A stretch of 64,000 nt of DNA from Betaproteobacteria bacterium (lineage in GTDB: Bacteria > Pseudomonadota > Gammaproteobacteria > Burkholderiales > CAIKXV01): the NCBI GenBank assembly GCA_947458265.1, contig CANGYF010000014.1, positions 1-64,000 on the forward strand. The letters are read 5' to 3'. Positions 63,141-64,000 of the stretch are shown here, piece after piece; within the stretch, counting starts at the first letter, position 1; every line of letters begins with the position of its first letter. The notes under the pieces are model-generated. The model saw nothing but the letters and a program-made list of their open reading frames with translations. It was not told where the DNA came from and did no database searches. The position numbers and the translations under genes are program-made.

Positions 63141-63611
63141 TCAGCCTGCCGCCATCAACTCCGACGCGCGCTTCACCGACTTCACGATGTTGATGTAGCC
63201 GGTGCAGCGGCAGATGTTGCCCTCGAGCCCGTGCAGGATCTGCTCGTCGGTCGGCTTGGGATTCCTGCGCAGCAGGTCGGTGACGGCCATCACCATGCCA
63301 GGGGTGCAGTAGCCGCACTGCAGGCCGTGGCATTCCGAGAAGGCCTGCTGTACCGGATGCAGCGCCTCGCCGTTGGCCATGCCTTCGATCGTGGTGATCT
63401 TCGCGCCGCTGACCTGCACCGCCAGCAGCGTGCACGACTTCAATGCGCGGCCATCGACCAGCACGGTGCAGGCACCGCACTGGGTGGTGTCGCAGCCGAC
63501 ATGGGTGCCGGTGAGCTGCTGTGCATCGCGCAGGAAGTTCACCAGCAGCGTGCGGTCTTCGACGTCGGCGGATACGGCCTTGCCGTTCAGGGTGAGTTCG
63601 ATTCGGCTCAT
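63141..63611 (-). CDS. (2Fe-2S)-binding subunit of CO/xanthine-dehydrogenase-type oxidoreductase
   Basis: 156 aa, CoxS-like. Plant-type [2Fe-2S] cluster cysteines in GCDTTQCGACTVLVDG...SC, and the second, helical cluster in CGYCTPGMVMAV...GNICRCTGY. It carries electrons from a molybdopterin subunit (outside the window) to the FAD subunit encoded just upstream at 63618. Many such enzymes act on aldehydes or N-heterocycles; substrate unknown. Confidence 0.92.
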   Translation of the reverse strand: MSRIELTLNGKAVSADVEDRTLLVNFLRDAQQLTGTHVGCDTTQCGACTVLVDGRALKSCTLLAVQVSGAKITTIEGMANGEALHPVQQAFSECHGLQCGYCTPGMVMAVTDLLRRNPKPTDEQILHGLEGNICRCTGYINIVKSVKRASELMAAG

Positions 63612-63617
63612 GTTCGT

Positions 63618-64000
63618 TCAGCCCAGCAGTTCGTTGACCGCGCGCGCCGCCATCACCCGGCACAGCTGTGCCCGGTACTCGCGGGTGGCATGGATGTCTT
63701 CGGAGAAATGCGATGCGTCGAGCGCCAGCCCGTCGAGCGCCTTCGGCGACATCGACGTCGCCAGCGCGGCCTCGGCCTCGGCCCAGCGGAACACGCCGTT
63801 GCCGGCGCCGGTCACCGCGACGCGCACGCCGCTGCCGGTCTCGGCCACGAACACGCCGGACATCGCATAGCCGGTGGCCGGATGGCCGAACTTCACGTAG
63901 CCGGCGCGGCGCGGTACCGGGAAGCGCACTGCGGTGACGATCTCGCCTTCGCCCAGCGCGGTGGTGAACAGGCCCTGGAAGTAGTCGTCCGCGGCGATCT
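63618..64000 (-). CDS. FAD-binding subunit (CoxM-like), partial
   Basis: Open from the window end to stop at 63618; at least 126 codons. The visible part is the C-terminal half of a CO/xanthine dehydrogenase FAD protein: DYFQGLFTTALGEGEIVTAVRFP, YVKFGHPATGYAM, and a CO_deh_flav_C-like domain (AVTGAGNGVFRWAEAEAAL). It ends 6 bp before the (2Fe-2S) subunit. The FAD-binding N-terminus lies beyond the window. Confidence 0.9.
   Translation of the reverse strand, partial: IAADDYFQGLFTTALGEGEIVTAVRFPVPRRAGYVKFGHPATGYAMSGVFVAETGSGVRVAVTGAGNGVFRWAEAEAALATSMSPKALDGLALDASHFSEDIHATREYRAQLCRVMAARAVNELLG

Overview
This is a GC-rich chromosomal segment from a betaproteobacterium, most likely Burkholderiales. 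I infer this from Bug/TctC-type solute-receptor genes, an adjacent parE-parC pair of betaproteobacterial type, a VPLPA-CTERM protein and a class I PPK2. No rRNA, tRNA, CRISPR array, phage or replication origin was seen.

Layout. 1-23 kb is housekeeping and transport: parE-parC (topoisomerase IV), a TauE/SafE permease divergent from an SbmA/BacA-like ABC exporter, a 530-bp convergent region holding a candidate small RNA, a receptor/D-threonine-aldolase-like/Ldh-like catabolic group, an MFS carrier, a complete RND tripartite pump, a PilZ protein, a phytase-like esterase, a membrane-anchored alpha/beta hydrolase and an ABC receptor.

23.6-51 kb is a surface-polysaccharide locus. Its left arm reads rightward: a WecA/WbpL-type initiating transferase, an SDR epimerase and rmlBDAC for dTDP-L-rhamnose. 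Its right arm reads leftward from 51 kb: a YjbE-like secreted protein, an attenuator-like terminator, a YjbF lipoprotein, a giant GfcC-YjbH-PAP2 fusion, a small lipoprotein, an SLBB export protein, Wzz, a methyltransferase, a GT2, a Wzx-like flippase, a Wzy-like polymerase, an FkbM methyltransferase, a GT11 fucosyltransferase and another GT2. An LTA-synthase-like transferase lies inside on the opposite strand. The middle (about 25.7-38 kb) is less GC-rich and littered with decayed insertion sequences: three IS3-family relics, an IS21 istB relic and an IS5 relic. The rml operon is bracketed by two related IS3 relics in the same orientation. The proposed pathway is: lipid-linked unit start, rhamnose and fucose addition, Wzx flip, Wzy polymerisation under Wzz control, and export through SLBB and YjbF/GfcC/YjbH proteins as in group-4 capsule (gfc/yjb) systems. 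The fused PAP2 phosphatase is the unusual part.

51-64 kb is mixed: a receiver-like/CheX protein, a decayed TctC gene, a metallo-beta-lactamase-fold protein lacking two usual metal ligands, a VOC protein, cardiolipin synthase, a VapBC module beside paired palindromes, an enolase-superfamily enzyme, a SorAB-like sulfite dehydrogenase pair, PPK2, a VPLPA-CTERM secreted protein and the start of a CO/xanthine-dehydrogenase-type operon cut by the window edge.

Starts were moved from the longest possible reading frame wherever a ribosome site, signal peptide or stop-start overlap favoured an internal codon. All functions are read from motifs and family memory; no search was run.
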